From Roseithermus sacchariphilus (lineage in GTDB: Bacteria > Bacteroidota > Rhodothermia > Rhodothermales > MEBIC09517), in NCBI GenBank assembly GCA_003285105.1, contig CP030158.1:4388449-4452448 (forward strand): a DNA stretch of 64,000 nt, given 5' to 3'. The notes beneath the pieces were generated by a model, which saw only the letters and a program-made list of their open reading frames with translations, ran no database searches and was not told where the DNA came from. Position numbers and translations under genes: made by a program. This document shows, in pieces, positions 54,700 through 62,187 of the stretch. Each line of letters opens with the position of its first letter. The first letter of the stretch is position 1.

Positions 54700-54974
54700 G
54701 CCCCGGCCGGATCGCCGGTCGCTTCGTCCGGGGAAGGCCGCCAGAGGATGGCGTAGATGATCTCCATGTAGCCGCCCAGGATGAGCAGCGGCGCCACGTA
54801 GAGCGAGATGAAGCCTTCCACCTCGTTCTCGATGCGCATGATCGCGTACCCTACCACGATCAACGCGATGCCGAGGAGCAGGAGCATGTAGTTACGCCGG
54901 GCGAAGACCATCTGCCCGCTCCGGGCAGCCGTGCGAGCGCGCTGTGAGCGAAGGGACCGGGACGCTTTTGCCAT
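54693..54974 (-). CDS. DUF3098 family membrane protein
   Basis: A 93-residue protein with two transmembrane helices (YMLLLLGIALIVVGYAIM and the LYVAPLLILGGYMEIIYAILW region), matching the DUF3098 family found in Bacteroidota and relatives. A basic N-terminal extension (AKASRSLRSQRARTAARSG) precedes the first helix. Function unknown; in related genomes it often lies near cell-division and envelope genes. Its stop codon lies inside the 16-bp tandem repeat. Confidence 0.82.
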   Translation of the reverse strand: MAKASRSLRSQRARTAARSGQMVFARRNYMLLLLGIALIVVGYAIMRIENEVEGFISLYVAPLLILGGYMEIIYAILWRPSPDEATGDPAGAG

Positions 54975-55343
54975 GAGCCGGGGAAGTCAGCATCGACGAA
55001 CGGGGCCTCGCGCCGTGTGGAAGCGACCCTGAGCCGGCGGGGCCGCCCAACGGACCGGCGACGGCGCCTGCGGCTCCGCCCGCCATCCGGCACGAGCGTT
55101 GCACCAAACCGAAGGGGGCGACCCAGGTTCCATCTCCCCGCGGCAGGGATCGCCCCGCCCCTCCCACTCCGTCGTGGAGAAAAGAGACGCGCGGGGAACC
55201 TGCATACCATCTTGCTGCTTGCTAGCTTGGGGCCGGACTCCGGGCCCCCGGGCGCTCTCCCACAGGCACGCCATACGCACCCCCCGCCCCGGCCGCCCCT
55301 GCGATTCTCCTCTCAGAGCCAGAAGCCTTCCTTCCCCCTTACG
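54975..55343. other. Divergent intergenic region DUF3098 / dacB
   Basis: About 370 bases, GC-rich. TAGCTTG at 55223-55229 on the plus strand is a candidate -7 box for the carboxypeptidase gene. No credible small gene. Confidence 0.45.
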
Positions 55344-56840
55344 ATGCGCACCCTGCCTGCTTCGGCCGCCTCCCGCCTCGCCCCGGTTCGCCGTCCCTGG
55401 GTCTACGGGCTCGTCCTGCTGCTCGGCGGGATGCTGGCCGCCGGGCTGCGCTCCGACCCCTCCACCCACGCTGCCCTGGCCGACCGCATCGACGCGGTGT
55501 TGAACACGGAAGAAGCCCGCTCCGGCTTCTGGGGCGTCTACGTCCAGGATCTCGAGTCCGGCGACGTGCTCTACCAGCACAACCCCGACAAGCCGCTCAT
55601 CCCGGCGTCGAACCAGAAGCTGCTGACGACCGCCGCCGCGCTGGACGCGCTCGGCCGCGACTACCGCTACCAGACGGGCCTGTATTTCGACGGCACGGTG
55701 GAGGGAACCGTCCTCCGCGGCGACCTCATCCTGCGCGGCTCCGGTGACCCCACGCTCTCCAGCACCGAGATCCGCGGAGAGGACCCGCTGCAGGCCTGGG
55801 CCGAGGAGCTGGCCGCGCTCGGCATCACCCGCATCGAAGGCCGTCTGCTCGGCGACGACAGCGTGTTCGACGACAAGCCGTACGCCGAGGGCTGGGACAT
55901 CGACTACCTCACCTCACAGTCCAGCCGGATGCTGGGCGTCAGCGCCGGCGGCCTGGCCTACCGGGACAACGTCATCGCCCTCCAGATCCGCTCGACGCAG
56001 GCCGGCGCGCGGGCCGAGATCAACACCCTGCCCGAGGGCTACCTCGACCTGCGCAACCAGACCACCACCAGCGCCCGTCGCCGCGGCTTCACCACCACCA
56101 TCGAGCGCGTGCTCGGCACCGAGACGGTGCGCATCCGCGGCTCGGTGCCCCGCTCCTATCGCGGCACCGTCGAGATCCCCGTCACCGACCCGACGGCCTT
56201 CACCCTCTACAGCTTCGAGCATCACCTCCGGGAGGCCGGCATCGAGACGGATCTGACCCGGCACCATGCCGACGACCTGGACGAGCGCCCCCGCTACGAC
56301 CGGGCCCGGCTGCTCTTCGTGCACCTCTCTCCGACGCTGGCCGAGATCCTGCCGGTCATCAACAAGCAGAGTAACAACTTCTACGCCGAGCAGGTCTTCC
56401 GCAGCATCAGCCCCCAGGGCTCGGCCGACGGCAGCGAACGTCGCATCAAGGCCCTCTTCACGCGGGCAGGCGCCGGCACCACCGGCCTCTCCATCCGTGA
56501 CGGCTCCGGGCTGTCCCGCAAGGACTTCGTGACGGCGGAGGCGCTGGGGAAACTCCTGGCCTACATGTATGAACATGAGGAGCGCGAGGCGTTCATCGCC
56601 TCCCTGGCCCGCGGCGGCGAGCCACAGACGACGTTGCACTACCGCCTGCGGGACGTCCCCGTGCGGGCCAAGACGGGCTCGCTCCAGTACGTCCGCTCCC
56701 TCAGCGGCTACGCCACCACGGGCAGCGGCCGGCCGGTGGCCTTCGTGGTGATCGTCAACAACTACACGGCCCCCTCCTACCGCATCATGCGCACCATCGA
56801 CGAGATCGTGCTCTCGTTGACGGCCGCCCCCGCCAGCTGA
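55344..56840 (+). CDS. dacB: D-alanyl-D-alanine carboxypeptidase/endopeptidase, PBP4 type (S13)
   Basis: A 498-residue penicillin-binding protein trimming peptidoglycan cross-links in the periplasm. An N-terminal hydrophobic signal or anchor lies at about residues 19-36. Active-site motifs are SxxK with Ser89 and Lys92 (PASNQKLLTT), SxN with Ser343 (KQSNNFYAE) and KTG at 443-445 (RAKTGSLQY). The large insert between SxxK and SxN is characteristic of family S13. ATG 55344 places the hydrophobic segment correctly. It is followed by an MreD-like gene on the same strand, 58 bases away. Confidence 0.93.
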   Translation: MRTLPASAASRLAPVRRPWVYGLVLLLGGMLAAGLRSDPSTHAALADRIDAVLNTEEARSGFWGVYVQDLESGDVLYQHNPDKPLIPASNQKLLTTAAALDALGRDYRYQTGLYFDGTVEGTVLRGDLILRGSGDPTLSSTEIRGEDPLQAWAEELAALGITRIEGRLLGDDSVFDDKPYAEGWDIDYLTSQSSRMLGVSAGGLAYRDNVIALQIRSTQAGARAEINTLPEGYLDLRNQTTTSARRRGFTTTIERVLGTETVRIRGSVPRSYRGTVEIPVTDPTAFTLYSFEHHLREAGIETDLTRHHADDLDERPRYDRARLLFVHLSPTLAEILPVINKQSNNFYAEQVFRSISPQGSADGSERRIKALFTRAGAGTTGLSIRDGSGLSRKDFVTAEALGKLLAYMYEHEEREAFIASLARGGEPQTTLHYRLRDVPVRAKTGSLQYVRSLSGYATTGSGRPVAFVVIVNNYTAPSYRIMRTIDEIVLSLTAAPAS

Positions 56841-56898
56841 CGTCCCCGCCCCCCTCGCTCGAACCCGTCGCCGCCCCGGTCTACCCGCTGCCACCTCC

Positions 56899-57366
56899 AT
56901 GCCGCTCGTCGTCCGTCACCTGCTGATCGGCCTGGGGCTGTTCCTGCTGCAATGGCTGCTGCTGGGGCGGTTGCAGATCCTGGGGGCGATGCCGGACGCC
57001 TGCCTGCTGTACGTGGCCTGGCTGGGGCTGCGCTACGGCCGCCTGCCGGCCAGCGTGGCAGGGTTCGCGCTGGGCTTCCTGATGGATGCCGCCTACGGGC
57101 TCTGGGGCATCCACATGTTCACCAAGACCCTCGTCGGCTTCCTCGTCGGGCTGTTCCCCACCGAGCGGGAGACGCTGCGCATCCTGCCGCAGCAAGCCTT
57201 CTTCGGCGGGCTCGTCATCGCGCTGGTGCACAACGGCCTCCTCATCGCCTTCGTAGCCCTGCAGGCCGGGGCGCGCACGGCGTTTCTGATCAACGCCGTC
57301 TGGCTCGGGTCGGCGGTGTATACGGCCCTGCTGGGCACCCTCGTGGCCCTCTTCGCCCGCCGCTGA
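56899..57366 (+). CDS. MreD-like rod-shape-determining membrane protein
   Basis: A 155-residue integral membrane protein with four or five hydrophobic helices. It contains the MreD-like N-terminus (HLLIGLGLFLLQWLLLGRLQILGAMPDACLLYVAWLGL, two helices) and GFALGFLMDAAYGLWGIHMFTKTLVGFLVGLFP, where the D...G.H...K.L.GF pattern is typical. MreD links peptidoglycan synthases to MreB. mreB and mreC are not adjacent here. It follows the PBP4 gene, which fits a cell-wall context. Confidence 0.72.
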   Translation: MPLVVRHLLIGLGLFLLQWLLLGRLQILGAMPDACLLYVAWLGLRYGRLPASVAGFALGFLMDAAYGLWGIHMFTKTLVGFLVGLFPTERETLRILPQQAFFGGLVIALVHNGLLIAFVALQAGARTAFLINAVWLGSAVYTALLGTLVALFARR

Positions 57367-57400
57367 AGGCCATCCAGACGACCATCCAGACGGCCGGAGG

Positions 57401-59893
57401 TTATCCGACGAGCTGGGCGGCGCGGATGACGTCGGCCAGGATGCCGGCGGCGGTGACGGCCGGGCCGGCGCCGGGGCCGCGGATGACCAGCGGATTGGCC
57501 TGATAGCGCTCGGTGGTGTAGACGACCAGGTTGTCGGTGCCGTGCAGCGAGCCGAAGGGCGAGTCCGGCTCGACGGACTCCACGCGCACCCGCAGACGCC
57601 CCTCCTCGATGCCGGCGAGGTACTGAAGGCGGCGGCCGGCAGCGCGGGCTGCCTCGCACCGCTCACGCCAGGCGGCATCCAGCTCCGGCAGCCGCTCCAG
57701 GAAGACCTCCAGCGGCACGTCCAGCAGCTCGGCCGGCACCAGCGGCTCCACGTCCACGTCCGCCCGCTCGACCCGCAGGCCCATCTCCCGGGCGAGGATC
57801 AGGAGCTTACGGGCCACGTCCTCCCCGATCAGGTCGTCGCGCGGGTCGGGCTCGGTGTAGCCGCTGGCCTGCGCCGTGCGCACGATCTCCGAGAAGGCCC
57901 GTCCCTGCGCCAGGCCGTCGAACACGTAGGCCAGCGTCCCGGAGAGCACCGCCTCGACCCGCAGCACGCGGTCGCCCGAGCGCTGGAGGTCGCGCAGGGT
58001 GGAGAGGAGCGGCAGCCCGGCGCCCACCGTCGTCTCGTAGAGGTACGGCACCTGGTTCCGCTGGGCGGCGCGTTGCAGGCGCTCGTAGTAGACCTGCTCC
58101 CCGGCGTTGGCCCGCTTGTTCGGGGTGATGACGGCGATCTTGTTCTCCAGCAGCGTGGCATAGCACCGGCTCACCTCCTCCGAGGCCGTCGCATCGACCA
58201 CGATGAGGCGCTCCAGGCGGCTCTCGACGAGGTGGCCGATGACGGCGTCGAGGTCCATCGGCTGCCGGGCCTCCTCCAGGCGGGTGAGCGCCTCCCCGAA
58301 GGGCAGCCCGCCCACGTCCCAGACCATGTGCCGCTGGTTGGCCAGGCCGACGAGCTGGAGGTTCAGGTTGAGTTGCTCCAGCAGCACCGGCGCCTGGGCT
58401 TCCAGCATCTCCAGCAGCGCCCGGCCGATGACCCCCGGCCCGATCAGGAACAGATGCGCCCGGTCCCGCCCCAGCGCGAACGCCTCGTGCAGGGCACGCA
58501 GGCCCTGCTGCACCTCGGCATCGCGCACGACGGCCGAGATGTTGGCCTGCGAGGCGCCCTGGGCGATCGCCAGCACGTTGACGCCGCTGCGCCCGAGCGT
58601 GGAGAACATGCGCCCCGCCAGCCCCGGTCGCTCCCGGATGTTCTCGCCCACCACCGAGATGATGGCACAATCCGTCAGGGCCGTCACCCGGCTGACGATG
58701 CCCCGTTCCAGCTCCCGCTGGAAGGCCTCCTCGAGCGCCCGGACGGACCGCTCGCCCTCGTCCTCGCGGACGACGATGCAGATGTTCTGCTCGCTGGAGG
58801 CCTGCGAGATGAGCAGCACGTTGATGCGCTGCGCCGCCAGCGCGCCGAAGGCCCGCGCCGAGATGCCCGGCACCCCGATCATGCCCGTGCCTTCCAGGAT
58901 GACGATGGCCAGGCGACGAATCGACGTCACCGCCTTCACATGGCCGTCGGCCGTCCCGGCATCCACCGTGATGCGGGTGCCGGGCGCCTCCGGGTTCAGG
59001 GTGTTCTTGATCCGGAGCGGGATGTTGTTCTCCAGCAGCGGGCGGATGGTGCGCGGATGCAGCACCTTGGCCCCGAAGTACGCCAGCTCGGCCGCCTCCC
59101 GGTAGGTCAGCTGCTCCAGCGGAAAGGCCTCCGGCACCAGGCGCGGATCCGCCGAGAGCACCCCGTCCACGTCCGTCCAGATGATCACCCGTTCCGCCTG
59201 AAGCGCCCCGGCCAGGATGGTAGCCGTGTAATCGCTGCCGGAGCGGCCCAGCGTGGTCAGCACCCCCCGCTCCGTCGAGGCGATGAAGCCCGTCACGACG
59301 GCGATCTGCCCGGCCGGCAGGTCGGCGAAGCGCGCACGGGTCTGGGCGTTGGTGACCTCGAAGTCGACGCTGGCCTCCCCGAAGCCATCGTCCGTGCGGA
59401 TCAGGTCCGTCGCCTCGATCGCCACGGCATCGGTGCCGGCCGCCCGAAACGCCGCCGCCACGATGGGCGCCGAGACGCGCTCGCCCATGCCGATGATGGC
59501 ATCGCGCGTACGCAGCGTGCACTCCCGCAGCAGGTAGACGCCGTCGAGCAATTCACCCAGCTCGCGCCAGCGGGCGGCCAGCTGCACCAGCAGCGCCTCC
59601 TGCTCCTCCGGCCCGACGAGCGCCTGCACCGCGGCTGCGTGCCGCTTGCGCAGTTCCTCCAGGATGATCCGATGCCGCTCCGTCCGCTGCACCGCCTCGT
59701 CAATGGCCTGCAGCAGCCGGTCCGTCACCCCGCCCAGCGCCGACACGACGACGACGCGGCGAGCGTCGGCCGGCTCGGCCAGGACCAGCTGCACCACATG
59801 GCGAATGCGCTCCGGGGTGGCCACGGACGTGCCACCGAACTTGAAGACGTGAACGGGAGGAGATGCAGGAGGAGACGAAACGGAAGACGCCAT
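57401..59893 (-). CDS. thrA: Bifunctional aspartate kinase / homoserine dehydrogenase
   Basis: An 830-residue fusion catalysing the first and third steps of the aspartate pathway to threonine and methionine. The kinase domain starts FKFGGTSVATPERI and has GERVSAPIVAAAFRAAG and TTLGRSGSDYTA. The central ACT repeats have VGENIRERPGLAGRMFSTLGRSGVNVLAIAQGASQANIS split over residues about 435-475. The dehydrogenase domain has a dinucleotide loop GPGVIGRALLE, NKRANAG, ETTVGAGLPLL and GTLAYVFDGLAQG. A perfect TAGCTTTG box lies at 59965-59972. No Thr/Ile-rich leader peptide was found upstream, so threonine control is probably allosteric through the ACT domains. Confidence 0.96.
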   Translation of the reverse strand: MASSVSSPPASPPVHVFKFGGTSVATPERIRHVVQLVLAEPADARRVVVVSALGGVTDRLLQAIDEAVQRTERHRIILEELRKRHAAAVQALVGPEEQEALLVQLAARWRELGELLDGVYLLRECTLRTRDAIIGMGERVSAPIVAAAFRAAGTDAVAIEATDLIRTDDGFGEASVDFEVTNAQTRARFADLPAGQIAVVTGFIASTERGVLTTLGRSGSDYTATILAGALQAERVIIWTDVDGVLSADPRLVPEAFPLEQLTYREAAELAYFGAKVLHPRTIRPLLENNIPLRIKNTLNPEAPGTRITVDAGTADGHVKAVTSIRRLAIVILEGTGMIGVPGISARAFGALAAQRINVLLISQASSEQNICIVVREDEGERSVRALEEAFQRELERGIVSRVTALTDCAIISVVGENIRERPGLAGRMFSTLGRSGVNVLAIAQGASQANISAVVRDAEVQQGLRALHEAFALGRDRAHLFLIGPGVIGRALLEMLEAQAPVLLEQLNLNLQLVGLANQRHMVWDVGGLPFGEALTRLEEARQPMDLDAVIGHLVESRLERLIVVDATASEEVSRCYATLLENKIAVITPNKRANAGEQVYYERLQRAAQRNQVPYLYETTVGAGLPLLSTLRDLQRSGDRVLRVEAVLSGTLAYVFDGLAQGRAFSEIVRTAQASGYTEPDPRDDLIGEDVARKLLILAREMGLRVERADVDVEPLVPAELLDVPLEVFLERLPELDAAWRERCEAARAAGRRLQYLAGIEEGRLRVRVESVEPDSPFGSLHGTDNLVVYTTERYQANPLVIRGPGAGPAVTAAGILADVIRAAQLVG

Positions 59894-59964
59894 AGCGCGC
59901 GTTCGACGTGAAATCGACCGGTGGAACGAATCAGCGATCACCCGAGATCGGGCTCGTGGGGGTC

Positions 59965-59972
59965 CAAAGCTA
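59965..59972 (-). promoter_or_regulatory. Candidate -7 box (TAGCTTTG) of thrA
   Basis: Exact match to the Bacteroidota TAnnTTTG consensus on the minus strand, 72 bases before the start codon. No TTTG -33 element at good spacing. Confidence 0.5.
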
Positions 59973-60047
59973 CGGCACGACACGCTCCGGTACAGGAACC
60001 TGAATATGAATAGATCGTGGAACGGCGAAAGTCGCTCCCTCGACGGG

Positions 60048-60076
60048 TTGACACCCGCAGGAGGGCTTTTTATCAT
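60048..60076 (+). promoter_or_regulatory. Sigma-70-like promoter of tRNA-Ala
   Basis: -35 TTGACA (60048-60053), 17-bp spacer, -10 TATCAT (60071-60076). Predicted start near 60083, about 28 bases before the tRNA. Confidence 0.8.
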
Positions 60077-60110
60077 GCGGACCCTCGAAAAATCGCAGGG
60101 ACTCCTCCAC

Positions 60111-60183
60111 GGGGCCATAGCTCAGTTGGTAGAGCGCTACAATGGCATTGTAGAGGTCAGGGGTTCGACTCCCCTTGGCTCCA
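60111..60183 (+). tRNA. tRNA-Ala (anticodon GGC)
   Basis: Full cloverleaf of 73 bases. The acceptor GGGGCCA pairs with TGGCTCC, the anticodon stem CTACA/TGTAG has loop ATGGCAT with GGC at 60144-60146, and the T arm is AGGGG-TTCGACT-CCCCT. CCA is not encoded. It has its own promoter and terminator. Confidence 0.97.
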
Positions 60184-60189
60184 CTCCCG

Positions 60190-60224
60190 AACGGCTCAGA
60201 CCTTCCCGTCTGGGCCGTTTTTTG
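60190..60224 (+). terminator. Terminator of tRNA-Ala
   Basis: 12-bp stem AACGGCTCAGAC (60190-60201) / GTCTGGGCCGTT (60208-60219), 6-nt loop, then a T-rich tail. Confidence 0.9.
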
Positions 60225-60254
60225 TTTTCCCCCGTCCCCACCTCCCCCCATCTC

Positions 60255-60566
60255 ATGGACCGACGCGACATCCCGGCCGCCCTGAAGCAGGCCCAGGAAC
60301 ACTTCGAAACACGCCTGCAGCAGGCCGTCGACGCCTACGAACACTGGACCGGCGGCCCGCTCGAGATTGACCTGAGCCTCGTCGAGGGCGAAGACCTGCC
60401 CATCGGCGATGAGGTGCTGCGCGACAAGGTCCGCTCCCTCGTCGACGCCTTCCACCGGGAACCCATCGTCCGAGAAACCGGCGTGCGCGTGCACAAGGTC
60501 ACCGCCTTCGATTCCGACGCCGACGGGACCGCCGCCGTCCGCGTCGTCTACGACTACCCGGCCTGA
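60255..60566 (+). CDS. Small hypothetical acidic protein
   Basis: A predicted 103-residue soluble protein with no recognised family. The N-terminal half is helical (IPAALKQAQEHFETRLQQAVDAYEHW), with a second amphipathic helix (DEVLRDKVRSLVDAFHREP) and a beta-rich end (GVRVHKVTAFDSDADGTAAVRVVYDYP). It is rich in Asp and Glu. ATG 60255 follows the tRNA terminator directly, so it needs its own promoter or read-through. A perfect 12-bp hairpin follows the gene (60590-60618). Codon use is in line with its neighbours. Confidence 0.6.
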   Translation: MDRRDIPAALKQAQEHFETRLQQAVDAYEHWTGGPLEIDLSLVEGEDLPIGDEVLRDKVRSLVDAFHREPIVRETGVRVHKVTAFDSDADGTAAVRVVYDYPA

Positions 60567-60589
60567 GCCGGCCAGCCACACATACAGAA

Positions 60590-60618
60590 ACGCCCCGGGC
60601 GAGGACCGCCCGGGGCGT
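60590..60618 (+). terminator. Hairpin after the small hypothetical gene
   Basis: 12-bp perfect stem ACGCCCCGGGCG (60590-60601) / CGCCCGGGGCGT (60607-60618), 5-nt loop, followed by GTTGTG rather than a T tract. Confidence 0.6.
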
Positions 60619-60633
60619 GTTGTGCGCAAAAGC

Positions 60634-60906
60634 CCGGTGCCGGGTGTACGGACCCACGAAGGCACCGGACCTGACCAGGATGCGTACGCCGGACGGTATC
60701 GGCACAACGGGCGATGCCTTAAACCGCGTGCCCTAAAAAACATCCTCCCCCTGAATGAAAAAAGCCCCGGTGCTCCCCCACAGAACACCGGGACTCCCCG
60801 TTGATCCAGAGATCAACGGCCCACATCGACAGAAGTGCGCGTCGGATGTGCGCCCGGTCAGACACCCTCCGCATCGCGGTATAACCCGAGATCAGACAAT
60901 CGTTAC
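60634..60906. other. Structured non-coding stretch, possible minus-strand small RNA
   Basis: No credible gene. Successive hairpins: CCGGTGCC (60634-60641) / GGCACCGG (60661-60668) with an inner GGGT/ACCC pair; CCCGGTG (60766-60772) / CACCGGG (60786-60792); and CCGTTGATC (60798-60806) / GATCAACGG (60811-60819). Read on the minus strand, the middle hairpin is followed by GCTTTTTT (A6 at 60758-60763 on plus), a good intrinsic terminator. A minus-strand transcript from about 60900 to 60758 is therefore plausible; it matches no RNA family I recognise. Confidence 0.4.
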
Positions 60907-60913
60907 AATCTTG
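60907..60913 (+). promoter_or_regulatory. Candidate -7 box (AATCTTG) of the cysteine operon leader
   Basis: TTACAATCTTGCAGG at 60903-60917 resembles the TATCTTG boxes of gyrA and lat and also includes a TACAAT sigma-70-like -10. A start near 60918-60922 would give a leader RNA of about 280 bases before the cysM-like gene. Confidence 0.4.
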
Positions 60914-60998
60914 CAGGATCGGCCCGGCGGCGAACTTTTCCGGGCCGGTAGTGGTTGGAACGACTACTTCGCCATGCACCATCCAGGCCCTCTACGCC

Positions 60999-61091
60999 AT
61001 GCGGTTCATCACGCGCTGCTGCTGTTGTTGCTGTCCCTGCTGTTGTACGGCAGGACCCGGGCAGAGACGTGGCCGTACCGCCCCCGCGTGA
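60999..61091 (+). CDS. Poly-cysteine leader peptide of the cysteine operon
   Basis: A 30-codon open frame, ATG 60999 to TGA 61089. It begins MRFITR, then six Cys codons (61017-61034), Pro, and three more Cys codons (61038-61046), followed by an Arg/Gly/Pro tail. It lies upstream of a cysteine synthase gene, with competing RNA helices and a T7 tract in between. It would serve as a sensor of cysteinyl-tRNA rather than a functional product. The same DNA in the frame starting at 60975 reads as poly-Leu. C/T variation is synonymous in both frames, so coding evidence alone does not decide. The genetic context favours the Cys frame. No Shine-Dalgarno site is seen, as is usual here. Confidence 0.7.
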   Translation: MRFITRCCCCCCPCCCTAGPGQRRGRTAPA

Positions 61092-61162
61092 CCCTCGCAT
61101 CGTAAGCGTCGCGCCTTCCCCCTGGCTACGCCTCTCCCGGTTCACCGAGAGAGGCTTTTTTT
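61045..61162 (+). promoter_or_regulatory. Attenuator: competing antiterminator and terminator helices
   Basis: Helix 1:2 is GTACGGC (61045-61051, starting inside the last Cys codon) with GCCGTAC (61072-61078). Its loop holds CCGGGCAGAGACG (61057-61069), which can pair with 61129-61140 (CGCCTCTCCCGG) with one bulge and one mismatch, forming an antiterminator. That same 3' segment forms the terminator GCCTCTC (61130-61136) / GAGAGGC (61149-61155) plus T7. Inferred logic: ribosomes stalled on Cys codons open helix 1:2, free the antiterminator strand and permit transcription. Confidence 0.7.
61130..61162 (+). terminator. Terminator of the cysteine leader (attenuator)
   Basis: 7-bp stem GCCTCTC / GAGAGGC with a 12-nt loop, followed by seven T (61156-61162), 36 bases before the cysM-like start codon. 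Confidence 0.82.
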
Positions 61163-61198
61163 GTCCCTCACCTTCTTTCCCTCTTTCCCTACTCAGGC

Positions 61199-62167
61199 AT
61201 GGAACTCCCCGCTTCCGCCGTCACGGACACGCTCCAGAGCGACGTGCTGGACCGCGACATGCTGGACCATGACGTGCTGGACCGCATCGGGCAGACGCCG
61301 CTGATCCGCCTGCGGCGTGTGATCGACCACCTGCCGGACAGCGTGACCGTGTACGCCAAGGCCGAGCATCTGAACCCGGGCGGCTCGGTGAAGGACCGGC
61401 CCGCGCTGTCGATGATCCGGGCCGGCCTGGCCTCCGGCGCGCTGCGGCCGGGCAAGACCCTGATCGACGCCACGAGCGGCAACACGGGGATCGCCTACGC
61501 CATGATCGGCGCGGCCCTGGGGCTGCCCGTGACGCTGGTCATGCCGGCCAACGCCTCCCGCGAACGCAAGCTGATCCTGCAGGCCTACGGCGCGGAGCTG
61601 ATCCTGACCGACGCCATGGAAGGCACCGACGGCGCACAACGGCACGTCCGCGCCCTGGTCGCCGCCGACCCCACGCGCTATTTCTACCCCGACCAGTACA
61701 ACAACGATGCGAACTGGCGCGCCCACTTCCACGGCACCGGCCCCGAGATCCTGGACCAGACCGACGGGCGCATCACCCACTTCGTGGCGGCGCTGGGCAC
61801 GAGCGGCACGTTCACCGGCGTCACGCGGCGACTGAAGGCCCACGACCCGGCCATCCGGTGCATCAGCGTGCAACCGGCCTCGCCGCTCCACGGGCTGGAA
61901 GGCATGAAGCACATGGAGACGGCCATCGTCCCGGGGATCTACGACCCCGATCTGCCCGATGCCACGCTGCGTATCACCACGGAAGACGCCCATGCCATGA
62001 CTCGACGCCTGGCTCGCGAGGAAGGCCTGCTCGTCGGCCCCTCGTCCGGGGCCAACGTCGCCGCGGCCGTGCAGGTGGCCGAAGAACTGGAAGCCGGCGT
62101 CGTCGTCACCATCCTGTGCGACACGGGGATGCGCTACCTGAGTGACGACTTCTGGAAAGCCGATTGA
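61199..62167 (+). CDS. cysM: CysM-like cysteine synthase (PLP-dependent)
   Basis: A 322-residue fold-type II PLP enzyme. The PLP lysine is Lys65 in NPGGSVKDRPA; the phosphate loop follows in SGNTGIAYA, with GTSGTFTGVTRRLK and the C-terminal GPSSGANVAAAV. Cysteine synthases add a sulfur nucleophile to the aminoacrylate of an activated serine. The neighbours are a JAMM peptidase, a ThiS/MoaD-like carrier and a MoeB-rhodanese protein, as in the mycobacterial CysM-CysO-Mec route. The sulfur donor is therefore probably a carrier thiocarboxylate and the acceptor possibly O-phosphoserine. That assignment is contextual. The N-terminus carries about 24 extra Asp/Leu-rich residues. It is first in its operon, behind the attenuator. 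Confidence 0.9.
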   Translation: MELPASAVTDTLQSDVLDRDMLDHDVLDRIGQTPLIRLRRVIDHLPDSVTVYAKAEHLNPGGSVKDRPALSMIRAGLASGALRPGKTLIDATSGNTGIAYAMIGAALGLPVTLVMPANASRERKLILQAYGAELILTDAMEGTDGAQRHVRALVAADPTRYFYPDQYNNDANWRAHFHGTGPEILDQTDGRITHFVAALGTSGTFTGVTRRLKAHDPAIRCISVQPASPLHGLEGMKHMETAIVPGIYDPDLPDATLRITTEDAHAMTRRLAREEGLLVGPSSGANVAAAVQVAEELEAGVVVTILCDTGMRYLSDDFWKAD

Positions 62168-62187
62168 CCCGACGTTCTGATTCGCCC

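Noticed and set aside
59894-60110. Threonine/isoleucine attenuator or SAM-type riboswitch before thrA
   Set aside because: No Thr- or Ile-rich leader frame and no matching terminator pair on the minus strand.
60975-61105. A 43-codon frame across the cysteine leader reading as poly-Leu (signal-peptide-like)
   Set aside because: It shares the repeat DNA with the Cys frame and cannot be excluded by codon use. However, it ends in a short tail with no mature protein, whereas the Cys frame matches the downstream operon and the attenuator geometry.
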